Shown: positions 34,657 through 43,475 of the stretch, piece by piece
How the letters are laid out: the number at the start of each line of letters is the position of its first letter
Numbering within the stretch: the first letter of the stretch is position 1
IMG/VR virus record: IMGVR_UViG_3300045284_000214
Span: 1-64,000 of that record
Length of the DNA stretch: 64,000 bases
Source: a virus
Direction: 5' to 3' (one strand)
The notes under the pieces: generated by a model
The model's database searches: none
What the model saw: only the letters and a program-made list of their open reading frames with translations
What the model was told of the DNA's origin: nothing
Position numbers and translations under genes: made by a program

Positions 34657-35043
34657 ATGACAATGCAATATTCCACCACCATGCGGAACAACAAGCTCGA
34701 TCAGGTCGAGAGCACGGTCGGCGTATCGGCGGTGCTGAAGATATTCTCCGGAGCCCAGCCAGCCAACTGTGCGGCATCCGACCCCTCTGGCCTTCTGGTC
34801 ACGATGACACTGCCAAGTGACTGGATGAACGCGGCATCAGGCGGCACCAAGACCAAGCTCGGCACATGGTCAGCCACGGCATCTGGCAGCGGTACGGCGG
34901 CGTGCTGGCGCATCTATGACAGTACGGCAACTACCTGCGGCGTCCAGGGCAATACGACCGACATGGTCTTCGATAATACCTCGATAGCCAGCGGACAGAC
35001 GGTCACAGTCACGACCTTCACTCTGACGGCGGGGAATCCGTAA
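34657..35043 (+). CDS. structural/fibre-base protein, 128 aa
   Basis: Starts 3 bases after the previous stop. Beta-rich with Ser/Thr/Ala content (TMQYSTTMRNNKLDQVESTV; GTAACWRIYDSTATTCGVQG), ending TVTVTTFTLTAGNP. Two cysteines might pair. It precedes the first spike gene by 5 bases with no terminator, so it is probably a fibre-attachment or neck-region protein. Family not recognised. Confidence 0.55.
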   Translation: MTMQYSTTMRNNKLDQVESTVGVSAVLKIFSGAQPANCAASDPSGLLVTMTLPSDWMNAASGGTKTKLGTWSATASGSGTAACWRIYDSTATTCGVQGNTTDMVFDNTSIASGQTVTVTTFTLTAGNP

Positions 35044-35047
35044 GTGA

Positions 35048-36790
35048 ATGGCCTTTCCCGGCAACCAATGGTATGTTAACTCAGTTGGCTATGCTGCGAT
35101 TACGGCGTGGGCAGCACTTACCGCACAAGCCGCCGGGGTACTACGTCGCCAGTTAGCCGCACCAGCGGTAGGTAGCGAGCGTATATTTGTTTGCATTATT
35201 GCCGGTACTACATTGGCTTCTGAGCCAACATGGGTCATTACCAGAGGGGGTAAGACCGCAGAAGCGGCAGGTCCTACGTGGCAGGAATGTACCGGTCAAG
35301 CTGGCGTCAATGGAGACCTAACTAACTGTCCCAACTGGACAGCGGCCAAAGTCGTCAACGCGGTGACGCTTGGCACCATCATCAAGAACAACGCCGCAAC
35401 ACACCTGTTCATCCTGTCCACTTCAAGCGGCAACCTTTCTGCGTCTCAACCATCATTCAATACGACAACCGGCGCTACTACGGCGGATGCCTCCAATGTG
35501 TGGACTTGCATCGGAGCAGTCGGCAGTTTCACTGGCGGATTGGCTCCGCACGCCCGCATTCTGAATGCCATGACATCCACATGGCAGGCCGCTGGTGATA
35601 AAATCTGCGTGGGAGACAATCACGCCGAGAGTCAATCCACTGCGCAGACGATTACGGGTCTAGGGACATCCTCGAACCCAAACATCATCCTCTGCCATAA
35701 TCATTCTGGAAATTACCCGCCGACAAGCTCTGATCTCACGACAGGGGCAACAGTGACGGGAAGTGGCAACAATTCGCTCATTCCTGCAGGCTTCTCGGAG
35801 TGGAACGGAATAACCTTTATCAACTCCGCTGCGACTGGGACAATAGGTCTCGGCAATAATGGCGTACTCTCTAAATTCAAGAACTGCTCTTTCCAGCTCT
35901 CGAATAATAGCGCCACTGCTCGGTTTGTGCTCGCATCGCAATCGAATAGTGGGGCTGTCATAACCGACAACTGCACATTCTCTTTCGCCAACGCGAGTCA
36001 GGTAATCCAGCACGGCCTGACCGTCTGGCGCTGGTATAATACAGCCAGCGCTATTCTCGGCACCGTCCCTACCGTGTTGTTCTCGACCACCACTGGAGAG
36101 ATCAGCGATGTTCAGATTAGTGGTGTCGATCTCAGCGCCCTAGGTAGCGGGAAGACAATATTCGGGAATGTTGCGACTTTAGCTGGCACTTTTTCTCTTA
36201 TAGGTTGTAAGCTTGGCGCTTCCGTGGCGGTATCGGCAACTATAACCAGCCCTAATTACCGGATTTTTCTGGTCGATTGTGACAGCGGCAATACCAACTA
36301 CCGCAATGAGATTTACGACTTCCGAGGTGCGCTGACGACCGAGACCACCATCGTGAGAACCGGCGGTGAGAATGACGGCACCACTGCGCTGTCAAGAAAG
36401 ATGGTCTCCACTGCCAATACGAACTGGTCATTTCCATTCGATGGCTTTGTCATTGAGCAGTGGGTCAACGGAGGCTCCCAGGTTACCTTGACACTGTTTG
36501 GCATCTGGGGTGGCGGGGCCGTCCCCAACAACGATGACTTCTGGATCGATGTGGATTACCAAAGCTCTGGCTCCACGCCTCTCTACTCTCGCGTGACCAG
36601 CACCAAGGCCAATATTCTGGCGTCCAACTCGCCGCTATCCACCGACACTTCGGTCTGGGGCGGATCAACCACGCCGTTCAAGACCTCCGTGGTGTTTACG
36701 CCGCTGCAGAACGGGTATGTCTATATCTACCCACGGCTGGGTGATGCAACAACCACGCTATATTACGATACGAAAGTTACGGTGGTGTGA
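35048..36790 (+). CDS. tail spike/fibre with beta-helix-like body
   Basis: The 580 residues are Ser/Thr/Asn/Gly-rich with repeated short strands, e.g. GLGNNGVLSKFKNCSFQLSN and GTFSLIGCKLGASVAVSATI (C-x-F/L turns), the ladder look of right-handed beta helices. The C-terminal part (TLFGIWGGGAVPNNDDFWID) resembles a small receptor-binding or folding domain. No signal peptide. It is the first of three consecutive large surface proteins in the late operon. Enzymatic activity is not evident. Confidence 0.6.
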   Translation: MAFPGNQWYVNSVGYAAITAWAALTAQAAGVLRRQLAAPAVGSERIFVCIIAGTTLASEPTWVITRGGKTAEAAGPTWQECTGQAGVNGDLTNCPNWTAAKVVNAVTLGTIIKNNAATHLFILSTSSGNLSASQPSFNTTTGATTADASNVWTCIGAVGSFTGGLAPHARILNAMTSTWQAAGDKICVGDNHAESQSTAQTITGLGTSSNPNIILCHNHSGNYPPTSSDLTTGATVTGSGNNSLIPAGFSEWNGITFINSAATGTIGLGNNGVLSKFKNCSFQLSNNSATARFVLASQSNSGAVITDNCTFSFANASQVIQHGLTVWRWYNTASAILGTVPTVLFSTTTGEISDVQISGVDLSALGSGKTIFGNVATLAGTFSLIGCKLGASVAVSATITSPNYRIFLVDCDSGNTNYRNEIYDFRGALTTETTIVRTGGENDGTTALSRKMVSTANTNWSFPFDGFVIEQWVNGGSQVTLTLFGIWGGGAVPNNDDFWIDVDYQSSGSTPLYSRVTSTKANILASNSPLSTDTSVWGGSTTPFKTSVVFTPLQNGYVYIYPRLGDATTTLYYDTKVTVV

Positions 36791-37737
36791 TGGCGTCGTT
36801 CCAGCGAACGCGCTTCACCATATTCGGCACCACGGATATCAGCGAAACCGGAGGGCGGCAGGCCTCATCCGGTGCTACCGACATCAATGAAACAATATCC
36901 ATCTCTGCTTCCGCTACCATTACCGAGGCGGATGATACTGTTGCCGGTGCCGCCACCGTATTGGTCTCTCTCACAGCCTCAATCACCGAGGGTGCCGATA
37001 CAGTCTCTGGTGCTTCGACTGTTCTTGTCTCGCTCACAGCCACCATAACCGAGGCAGATGATACTCTAGCCGGAGCAGCAACCGGCACCACTTTTGCTTC
37101 GGCAAACATCACGGAAGCTGATGATGCCGTTGCTGGTGCAGTTAGCGGAGCAATCACTGCAAGTGCCAATATCACCGAGGCCAATGATACCGTCAGTAGT
37201 GCCTCAACCGTCCAGATTACGGTCACACTCAATGTCACGGAGGAAGACGATACCCTCAGCGCCACTGCGACTGCGGCATTCGGGACCATCACAGCTAATG
37301 CCGATATCCGCGAAGAGGACGACACGCTTGAGGCCTCCACAAGGACGTTCTACTTCATTACCCGTGGCGAGATCGTCTATGTGGACCTTGTTACCTCGAC
37401 CACCACGGGTTCTGTCCCCAGCGCCTCATCCGGCTACGGCTTTTCCCTTCTCTTCAACATCGGGACAGCGTATCCTGCAGGCACTCCATTTAGCGCATCC
37501 CTGATCTCCCCAAGCGGAGAGGAAACGATTATAACCGCCAACAGCAGGCAGTTGAAGCTGGGTAGGGTTGCGGTCAAGACCGGTGGGTATCTGCCTGCGG
37601 GCAATATCATGCTACCCAACGAGTACGTCCTCTACCAGACAGCACCTGATGACTTCGACGCGCAGGGTATCTGGCAGATCGCCATGACCAGCGGGAACTA
37701 CTTCTCCCGATACGGAGATGTCAGGATCGCAGCTTAG
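36790..37737 (+). CDS. repeat-rich tail protein A with C-terminal knob
   Basis: ATG at 36790 overlaps the upstream stop (a GTG at 36787 is also possible). After ~35 residues, seven copies of a 21-residue repeat (consensus ITEADDTVAGAAT) occupy residues 44-180. A ~130-residue C-terminal domain follows, starting FYFITRGEIVYVDLVTS, with GSVPSASSGYGFSLLFNIG and ending YGDVRIAA. The same domain closes the next gene. Acidic repeats with TxxxD pattern suggest a flexible, perhaps metal-binding, stalk carrying a receptor-binding knob. Confidence 0.65.
   Translation: MASFQRTRFTIFGTTDISETGGRQASSGATDINETISISASATITEADDTVAGAATVLVSLTASITEGADTVSGASTVLVSLTATITEADDTLAGAATGTTFASANITEADDAVAGAVSGAITASANITEANDTVSSASTVQITVTLNVTEEDDTLSATATAAFGTITANADIREEDDTLEASTRTFYFITRGEIVYVDLVTSTTTGSVPSASSGYGFSLLFNIGTAYPAGTPFSASLISPSGEETIITANSRQLKLGRVAVKTGGYLPAGNIMLPNEYVLYQTAPDDFDAQGIWQIAMTSGNYFSRYGDVRIAA
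36913..37332 (+). repeat. 21-residue (63-bp) tandem repeats in tail protein A
   Basis: Seven copies with acid-rich core (ITEADDT or variants ITEGAD, ITEAND, VTEEDD, IREEDDT) spaced 21 residues, with the last interval 24. A diverged set of five copies recurs at about 39675-39990 in the following gene. Confidence 0.85.
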
Positions 37738-37746
37738 GAGCAACCA

Positions 37747-40401
37747 ATGCCAACGGTAGACATCGTAAGCCCCGGCGGAGCATTCAGCCCAGCCGCTGTT
37801 GGCGACGGCGTAACAGACGACGCTCCCGCTTTTCAGGCGTTCAATACCTGGGCGCAGGCCCAGGTAAGTCCGGTCACGCTTACTCTGGGAAGTGGTGCCA
37901 AGACCTTCCTGTTCGCCAGCCTAGACAGCAATGGTGAGCGCGCCAATTCCCCCGCATGGAAAGTGACGCAGCCGCTGACTGTTGTCGGCAATGGGCCGGC
38001 CACGTCGATTTTAAAAGGCGGGGTTGGTGCCGGGTTTGCGTTGGGTGCGATTGCCTCTATCAAATCCGGCAATGGACACTATGGATCGTCATCCATATTC
38101 ACTGCGCGGCTTGATTCTGTAGCGGCTGGCAGCACCCATATTACCTGCAAGACTATAGCCGACGCGGCGCTGTTTACGGTCAATACATGGGCCCTTCTCA
38201 CCGGCATTGATATGCAGGCTGGCGGCTTTCCCCCAAACGCCTACTTCTATGAGTATGTGTTTATAACCGGCGTAAACACAGGCACTGGCGTGATCACATT
38301 TTCCGCCGGAGTAACCAACGAATATCTGGACTCGTGGCCTAATTTTGATCCCGGCACTCCTGGCTCCGGCGCAGATGAGGGCGGTCCTGCTACACTTTAT
38401 GTGCTGGACTCGGCTTGGAATGTTGACGTTACCTATCAGTCGCTGGGCATAGACCAAAGCCTTAACACCGCTCAGACCTACGCCCCGGGCCGTAGCGTTC
38501 AGTATGTCGATGTCCAATGCTTTGACGCTTACGGCATGATCCCGACCAACAACGGGCTGATGTCGTTCACCGACTGCGATCTTACATCCTACCAGATGGA
38601 GGTCGATAAACTAAATGACACTATAATTTTTGACAATTCCGTAACCGGACAATTGCTATTCCAGAGCACAAACAACAACCTTGTAATCAGGAATGGATCA
38701 ACCGTCTCTCTCAACGGCTTGGCACGGTTCACAGAGATTACCGATTCAACTGTTACCGACACTGAATTTGGGGCGTTGTTCTTTGGAAGAGCGGATTCAT
38801 TCACTACCACCAACAGCACCTTTACAGGCAGCTTTGTTTTTGCATTTAATATCGACAGCGGCGGCATTACCGGTACCGGCATTCAAGTTGACTACACCAT
38901 GTCGGCAGGCGTTATCCGCATCCCCAGAGCTGGTCTGCAATACGGCTGTCACTGGGAAATACCGGGGACGCGCTGTTTTTTCCGAGGCCAAAATGGTGGT
39001 GGAATTAACATAGACGTTGGCCCAAGCTTTACTGTTACCTCGGTAACAAGTGACGCGACATATATCTATGTAACCACGGATTGGGCATATGGAGGTTTCC
39101 CGTCTTGGGCCAAGTCCATCATAGTACATCCGTGCCCAAGTGCCAGCTTTGCCTCCAACACAACCAGCACGATCCCGGATGTTGTTAACCTTAAAGCGGC
39201 AACCGCTGCTGGTTATCCAGCGGTTGGGACCTATACAACATACACAGTCAACGGGAGTGACTTAGGTTCTGATCCGGGTGGGCTGCCGGTGTTTCCTCCT
39301 GCGGTTTATGGGGAGCTGGTATCCTTCGTTGTCAACGTCTCGACGGCTTATACGGGCGTACATAATCCGCTGTTCTGGCATGCTGCTGCGGAGTTTGACA
39401 ATCAACCCACGCTAGATTCCAGTCTGGTCGTTCAATCCTATGGCCCACACATCGATCTTAGAACGTCTGGCACCCGAACCATTACTCTGACGACGGCCAA
39501 TCCACTAGGTTCCGACGCCAATCTTGTGCCCGGTGCGGGTACTCTTTGGTTCCCGCCATTTCAAAGCGGCGTCTGCGCCAACCAGAACATCACAGCGGAA
39601 TATGCCGGTAACCCAGCCGTAGGTCCCGTTGTAAACGTGACCATCATTACAGATCAGGGGTTTTCAGATATTACAGCATCGGCCTCGATCACCGAGGCTA
39701 ATGACACGGTTTCCGGTTTAGCTACAGTGGCAGTCCATGCCACGGTCTCAAAAACTGAAGCCAACGACACGGTTTCAGCAACGGTGGGCGATGTCATCAG
39801 GCTCTCAGCCAGCATCACTGAAGCTAACGACGCGGTCTCTTCTACGGTCACCCTAGCCATCCACCTTACGGCCTCGATAATCGAGGGCCGCGATACCGTA
39901 AGCTCCACCGCCATTGTGGGATCGTCAGCTGTCATCACGGCCACGGTCAATATTACCGAAGCCAGCGACAGGGTATCGGCTACCGCGCATGTGCCGGTTA
40001 CTCCCGTGACCTTCCACTTCGTCACCCGGGGAGAAGTTGTCTACGTCGATGCGGTTACCCAAATCACCACCGGATCGATTCCATCGGCCTCTTCAGGCTA
40101 CGGATTCTCTCTGCTTTTCAATCTGGGAATGGTGTTTCCTCCCCAGACGGAGTTCAAGGCCTCGCTGATCTCCCCCGGCGGGCTACAGAAAATCATTCTG
40201 GCCAGCAACGGACAGATCAAGCTGGGGAAGACCAGGGTCAAAACCGGTGGCTACAGACCAGTCAGTGGTGTCTGGGCCCCCTACGAATATGTCATTTACC
40301 AGACAGCCCCCGGCGACTTTAACACTCCCGGGGTGTGGAAGGTGGCCATGTCCAGCGGGGCTCCATTCTCGGGATATCAGGACGTTCGGATCGCTGCCTG
40401 A
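37747..40401 (+). CDS. tailspike with pectate-lyase-type beta helix plus repeat and knob
   Basis: The start MPTVDIVSPGGAFSPAAVGD is followed by AVGDGVTDDAPAFQAFNTWA (about residue 17), the hallmark N-terminus of phage beta-helix tailspikes of the pectate lyase superfamily, which usually degrade or bind host polysaccharides. The helix continues through FDAYGMIPTNNGLMSFTDCD. From about residue 640 come five TEAND-type 21-residue repeats and the same C-terminal domain as in the gene at 36790 (VTFHFVTRGEVVYVDAVTQI ... DVRIAA). 884 aa, AGGAG ribosome site. Confidence 0.75.
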   Translation: MPTVDIVSPGGAFSPAAVGDGVTDDAPAFQAFNTWAQAQVSPVTLTLGSGAKTFLFASLDSNGERANSPAWKVTQPLTVVGNGPATSILKGGVGAGFALGAIASIKSGNGHYGSSSIFTARLDSVAAGSTHITCKTIADAALFTVNTWALLTGIDMQAGGFPPNAYFYEYVFITGVNTGTGVITFSAGVTNEYLDSWPNFDPGTPGSGADEGGPATLYVLDSAWNVDVTYQSLGIDQSLNTAQTYAPGRSVQYVDVQCFDAYGMIPTNNGLMSFTDCDLTSYQMEVDKLNDTIIFDNSVTGQLLFQSTNNNLVIRNGSTVSLNGLARFTEITDSTVTDTEFGALFFGRADSFTTTNSTFTGSFVFAFNIDSGGITGTGIQVDYTMSAGVIRIPRAGLQYGCHWEIPGTRCFFRGQNGGGINIDVGPSFTVTSVTSDATYIYVTTDWAYGGFPSWAKSIIVHPCPSASFASNTTSTIPDVVNLKAATAAGYPAVGTYTTYTVNGSDLGSDPGGLPVFPPAVYGELVSFVVNVSTAYTGVHNPLFWHAAAEFDNQPTLDSSLVVQSYGPHIDLRTSGTRTITLTTANPLGSDANLVPGAGTLWFPPFQSGVCANQNITAEYAGNPAVGPVVNVTIITDQGFSDITASASITEANDTVSGLATVAVHATVSKTEANDTVSATVGDVIRLSASITEANDAVSSTVTLAIHLTASIIEGRDTVSSTAIVGSSAVITATVNITEASDRVSATAHVPVTPVTFHFVTRGEVVYVDAVTQITTGSIPSASSGYGFSLLFNLGMVFPPQTEFKASLISPGGLQKIILASNGQIKLGKTRVKTGGYRPVSGVWAPYEYVIYQTAPGDFNTPGVWKVAMSSGAPFSGYQDVRIAA
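39675..39990 (+). repeat. TEAND-type 21-residue repeats in tailspike
   Basis: About five repeats (ITEANDTVSG, KTEANDTVSA, ITEANDAVSS, IIEGRDTVSS, ITEASDRVSA) matching those of the gene at 36790, followed by the shared C-terminal knob. Confidence 0.8.
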
Positions 40402-40476
40402 TCCGTGAAAGTCAAGCCCTTTTCTACCCTCGATTGATCGGATAGCCTCCCTGACCTTTAGACAGGGGGACTGACC

Positions 40477-40884
40477 ATGTTGCGCATCACCGCAGCCATC
40501 GCTCTACTTGTGTGCCTGATCTCGACCGACGCTGAGGCCCGCCGCTATAGACACCACCACCATCGCCATTACGTGGCCGCTGGCGGGACTTTCCTGAGCC
40601 ACCCTTCTGGATGCCCTGCCCGTGCATTCTGCGGCTGTGGAGCCGCCGTAGAGGTTTTTGGCAGGCCTGTACGTGACCTCTGGTTGGCCGCCAACTGGCT
40701 TCGATTCCCAAGGGCCAACCCAGCCCCTGGTATGGTGGCTGCCCGGAGAGGCCATGTCTTCGTCCTGAAGCATGAGATATCCCCCGGCATCTGGATGGTG
40801 GCTGATTACAACAGCGGAGGCCACCGGTCGCGTTTGCATGCACGTCCCCTCCGAGGTTATGCCGTGGTCAATCCTCGTGCGTAG
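40477..40884 (+). CDS. secreted Cys/His-rich protein, CHAP/peptidase-like relative
   Basis: A 21-residue signal peptide (MLRITAAIALLVCLISTDAE) is followed by a His-rich RRYRHHHHRHY stretch and then GCPARAFCGCGAAVEVFGRP and MVAARRGHVFVLKHEI. The CGCGAA plus a later His suggests a Cys/His pair as in CHAP-type amidases, though a full catalytic set is not proven. I recall similar secreted proteins in Bradyrhizobium genomes, hinting at host kinship. A strong GGGGGA ribosome site follows an 75-base gap from the tailspike. Confidence 0.55.
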   Translation: MLRITAAIALLVCLISTDAEARRYRHHHHRHYVAAGGTFLSHPSGCPARAFCGCGAAVEVFGRPVRDLWLAANWLRFPRANPAPGMVAARRGHVFVLKHEISPGIWMVADYNSGGHRSRLHARPLRGYAVVNPRA

Positions 40885-41092
40885 GGCCTTCCTGCTGATC
40901 CTGCTGGCGCTCCCTGCCTCAGGGGCTGCAGCTGATCTGCTGCCGCCACGGCTGCCAGTACCCTACACCTGCGAGGATGTGCGGTTCTATGTGGGGCAGC
41001 ATGGCAAGATTGTAGCATGGACATGGGCCAAGCTGCATGGCTATAGCCGTGCAGACATTATCGAGGCTAGGAAGTGCCTGCGGTCCCCATAG
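40859..41092 (+). CDS. small secreted protein, 77 aa
   Basis: ATG at 40859 has GAGG just upstream; an in-frame ATG at 40772 lies well inside the previous gene. A signal peptide (ILVRRAFLLILLALPASGAA, about residues 4-23) is followed by LPVPYTCEDVRFYVGQHGKI, with a cysteine pair (TCED...KCLRS). It overlaps the upstream gene by 26 bases and ends the rightward late transcription block facing the leftward operon. Function unknown. Confidence 0.6.
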   Translation: MPWSILVRRAFLLILLALPASGAAADLLPPRLPVPYTCEDVRFYVGQHGKIVAWTWAKLHGYSRADIIEARKCLRSP

Positions 41093-41110
41093 CGCGCGCC
41101 GTTGTCAATC

Positions 41111-41293
41111 CTAGATATCCCAATACGGACGCTTCCTGGAAAAGAGAACGTCCACAGGCCTGACGACAAGGCCCTTCTCCGTCATCAGAACCGTGATCTC
41201 ATAGGACTGCTGTTTGGCCATCTTCTCGTTGATGGCCCAGCCCAGAAAGCCTGCAGCGCTCAGGACGAATATCGAGGTGAGGGCTATTTTCAT
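41111..41293 (-). CDS. small membrane-anchored protein, 60 aa
   Basis: Reading leftward, MKIALTSIFVLSAAGFLGWA is a signal/anchor helix and the remainder is soluble (EKMAKQQSYEITVLMTEKG). It starts 2 bases after the stop of a 30-residue membrane peptide, so they are co-translated. It lies at the 3' end of the leftward operon, convergent with the late genes. Role unknown. Confidence 0.6.
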   Translation of the reverse strand: MKIALTSIFVLSAAGFLGWAINEKMAKQQSYEITVLMTEKGLVVRPVDVLFSRKRPYWDI

Positions 41294-41295
41294 AG

Positions 41296-41388
41296 CTATG
41301 TTCCTACAAGGTATAGATAGAACGTAACCGTAATAGCTGCTGCCATGCTAAGAGAAGCAAGCAGAAAGACAAGATCGGTATTGCTCAT
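41296..41388 (-). CDS. single-TM micro-peptide, 30 aa
   Basis: Not a shadow: its ATG overlaps the upstream stop (ATGA), GAGG is nearby, and the peptide MSNTDLVFLLASLSMAAAIT (first 20) is a clean membrane helix continuing to FYLYLVGT. It is one of three such micro-peptides in the window (also 44853 and 61952). Possibly a membrane modulator of host or phage lysis or exclusion. Confidence 0.55.
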   Translation of the reverse strand: MSNTDLVFLLASLSMAAAITVTFYLYLVGT

Positions 41389-41699
41389 AGCCTCGCTGCC
41401 GTTCTTTCATTGGCCTGTTCGGATTGCCATTCCGCAAATCTTGCACGGAGATACTCATGGCGAAACTTGGCATTGTCGGCCTCGCGGCGAGCTTCTACAA
41501 TCGAGGTGACATGGATTACCCACTCATTGGAAGCCTTGACCTTCATCTCAGCCTTGTTGACGGCCATTTCGCCAAGGGCCGCCATCATCCTGGATAGAAC
41601 GGACGACTTCAAGTCCTCAAGAAGGCTGGCCGCAGCGTTCTTGTCGCTGTAGTCCAGCCCAGCTTCATAAGCCTGTTCAGATAGAGGGCGGTTGTCCAT
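41385..41699 (-). CDS. helical hypothetical protein, 104 aa
   Basis: Leftward gene overlapping the micro-peptide start by 4 bases. The protein is charged and helical throughout (ASLLEDLKSSVLSRMMAALG; ARREADNAKFRHEYLRARFA), without a membrane segment, suggesting a coiled-coil oligomer. It lies after the SSB-like gene in the leftward operon, so a replication-accessory role is possible. No family recognised. Confidence 0.6.
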   Translation of the reverse strand: MDNRPLSEQAYEAGLDYSDKNAAASLLEDLKSSVLSRMMAALGEMAVNKAEMKVKASNEWVIHVTSIVEARREADNAKFRHEYLRARFAEWQSEQANERTAARL

Positions 41700-41708
41700 G
41701 ACGGTATC

Positions 41709-42173
41709 CTAGAAAGGTATCGAATCCCCGTCCATATCCGCATTCTTCACCGGCTTCCCGTCCTTGCCGAAGGTATCGTCCCACACCAGCCGGAAGATGT
41801 TGACCAGATTGGTGACATGCTCGGTATTAAGATCGACATGGCCACCGCTGATAGCCGCATTGAGGGCTCCGCAGACAAAAATGCGCTCGGCGGTCACGTC
41901 ATCGGTTTTGCCGTACTTGCCGTAGCTGGCGCCAGCGCCGTTGGCAGCTGCAGCGGGAGCATCCTCGACCTTCTTGACTGACGTGACGGTCTTGTAGGTC
42001 TGGCCGTTGAACTCGCGAGACGAAAACTCGATATCATAGGTCTTCTTCTGCTCGAACAGCGCCAGCATGTCAGGCTTGACGCCATAGAGCTGGTCGTCCT
42101 TGGTCTTGATGGTGCCGTTGGTCTTGCCGGGCTTGGGCTGGTTGATGAAGCTAACCTGGATGCGGGTGGTCAT
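41709..42173 (-). CDS. single-stranded DNA-binding protein-like
   Basis: An OB-fold-compatible protein of 154 residues: N-terminal strands (TRIQVSFINQPKPGKTNGTI; TYDIEFSSREFNGQTYKTVT), a Gly/Ala/Ser linker, and the acidic C-terminal tip DMDGDSIPF. The DxxIPF tip is the landmark of SSB proteins, through which they contact partner proteins. It would protect phage replication intermediates. Neighbouring genes (HNH, RusA, helicase elsewhere) fit a replication/recombination role. Confidence 0.75.
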   Translation of the reverse strand: MTTRIQVSFINQPKPGKTNGTIKTKDDQLYGVKPDMLALFEQKKTYDIEFSSREFNGQTYKTVTSVKKVEDAPAAAANGAGASYGKYGKTDDVTAERIFVCGALNAAISGGHVDLNTEHVTNLVNIFRLVWDDTFGKDGKPVKNADMDGDSIPF

Positions 42174-42406
42174 GAGTGATTTCCCTCTGGGGGGTTGATG
42201 ATGGGTGGACTTGCATAGGGAGATTCCATGGTTTTTAGATAATCTCTAGCTACCCGATGCCAATTCCTTGGCGTCATAACAATGACGTGGCCGCCGCAGT
42301 TAATGCCAATCCCGCCATTCTCAGTGACATGGATGGAATCCGAATAAAAGTCCCCCTTCCGCTCTCGCCAGATTTCGCGGTCAGTGTTCTGTGCAGCTGG
42401 CCCCAT
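42170..42406 (-). CDS. hypothetical protein, 78 aa
   Basis: Overlaps the SSB start by 4 bases. Leftward reading starts with a polar N-terminus (MGPAAQNTDREIWRERKGDF), then IGINCGGHVIVMTPRNWHRV and Pro-rich end. A short beta hairpin around GGHVIVMT is likely. No enzymatic motif recognised. Co-expressed with the SSB. Confidence 0.6.
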   Translation of the reverse strand: MGPAAQNTDREIWRERKGDFYSDSIHVTENGGIGINCGGHVIVMTPRNWHRVARDYLKTMESPYASPPIINPPEGNHS

Positions 42407-43167
42407 CAGAGCTTCCTTTCAAAGGTGGCTTCGATGCCATCAGGCAGATCGCTAGTGGCAGCGCGGTAAGCCCGAGCAGCTGTGAGAATAGCATCCTTCA
42501 CACCATCAGTCAATCCCATATTTACAATAGCTGCACAGGCATCCTTCACAATGAGCACCTCGACGGTACGCACCGATACCGATCTGCCAAAGCCTCCAGC
42601 GAGCTTCACGTTATCTGCTTCTCGGTCTGCCCTGTAAGCCTCACGGCTGGCTTTACTGAAGGCACCAAAGGCTTCATCTGCGGTTCTGGTCACCGCAGCC
42701 ACATCCACCCCGATCTCGCCAACAGCCGCATTGGCCATGGCTTCCTTCTCCAGCCTCTCGGCCAGTAAGGCGGCCTCCCGGGCGGCATCTGCGGCAGCCT
42801 GCTTCTCCTCGGCAATGCGGCGGCGCTTGGATTCCTCCGCCAGCAGATAGGACTGCAGGCGCTGCTTCAGGATCAGCACCACGCGATCCAGGGTTCCCGG
42901 CTTCTTGGCATCGGTATTGTGAGCTGCTTTGTAGAGGCCATTGATCTCGGTGACCTGATCGTTCAGCGGCTTGACTTTGGCCACCCGCTCCCGTTCGACA
43001 TCCTCCAGTGCTGCCTTGGCCCTGTCCAGCAGCAGCTTGGCATGGCGAGATTGATCTTCGGTCTGGATGACGGGGGCCTCATTGGCCATCCAGCCGGATA
43101 GCTCGCCTATAACCTCCTTGGCATAGTCGATGGGAGATGGTGGCTCGTTATGTCCAATATGTTTCAT
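42406..43167 (-). CDS. coiled-coil protein next to SSB, 253 aa
   Basis: Start shares a base with the next gene. The N-terminal half has a long charged coiled coil (QSRHAKLLLDRAKAALEDVE; LAEESKRRRIAEEKQAAADA) with a basic arginine patch, then a beta/helix C-terminus (VDVAAVTRTADEAFGAFSKA; VRTVEVLIVKDACAAIVNMG). It is of the kind found near phage recombination and SSB genes (Gp157/recombination-accessory-like), though I cannot match a named family. Probably a replication or recombination mediator. Confidence 0.6.
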   Translation of the reverse strand: MKHIGHNEPPSPIDYAKEVIGELSGWMANEAPVIQTEDQSRHAKLLLDRAKAALEDVERERVAKVKPLNDQVTEINGLYKAAHNTDAKKPGTLDRVVLILKQRLQSYLLAEESKRRRIAEEKQAAADAAREAALLAERLEKEAMANAAVGEIGVDVAAVTRTADEAFGAFSKASREAYRADREADNVKLAGGFGRSVSVRTVEVLIVKDACAAIVNMGLTDGVKDAILTAARAYRAATSDLPDGIEATFERKL

Positions 43168-43475
43168 GCCTTCTCCACCGGCTTTTCCTGAAACTGTTTA
43201 TAGGCCGCCAGCAATGCCACCTTGGCCCTGTCGATATTGACAATGGCGTCGAGCAGATCGTCCTCAGCCGCCGTCTTGAAGTCTGGCCGCTGCTGGATCA
43301 CCTCAATATCATGCTTGGCCCATGTGGCGCGGGTATAGATCGTGAAACAATAGTCTTGGACGTTCTTCAGCATCCGGGTGGTTTCTTCTGATGGCATGGT
43401 TACCTCTCTCGGCTCTAAGGGCAGGGCATCTGCATCCTGCATGGATTGATCAAATTCCTGCCAATTGTTTCTCAT
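43164..43475 (-). CDS. helical hypothetical protein, 103 aa
   Basis: ATGA overlap at both ends. N-terminal acidic, then helices (VTMPSEETTRMLKNVQDYCF; LDAIVNIDRAKVALLAAYKQ). It may be an assembly partner of the coiled-coil protein downstream in the operon. No family recognised. Confidence 0.6.
   Translation of the reverse strand: MRNNWQEFDQSMQDADALPLEPREVTMPSEETTRMLKNVQDYCFTIYTRATWAKHDIEVIQQRPDFKTAAEDDLLDAIVNIDRAKVALLAAYKQFQEKPVEKA

Noticed and set aside
41102-41320. 72-codon plus-strand frame
   Set aside because: Antisense to two leftward genes with a signal/anchor helix and coupled starts; the leftward frames are better.
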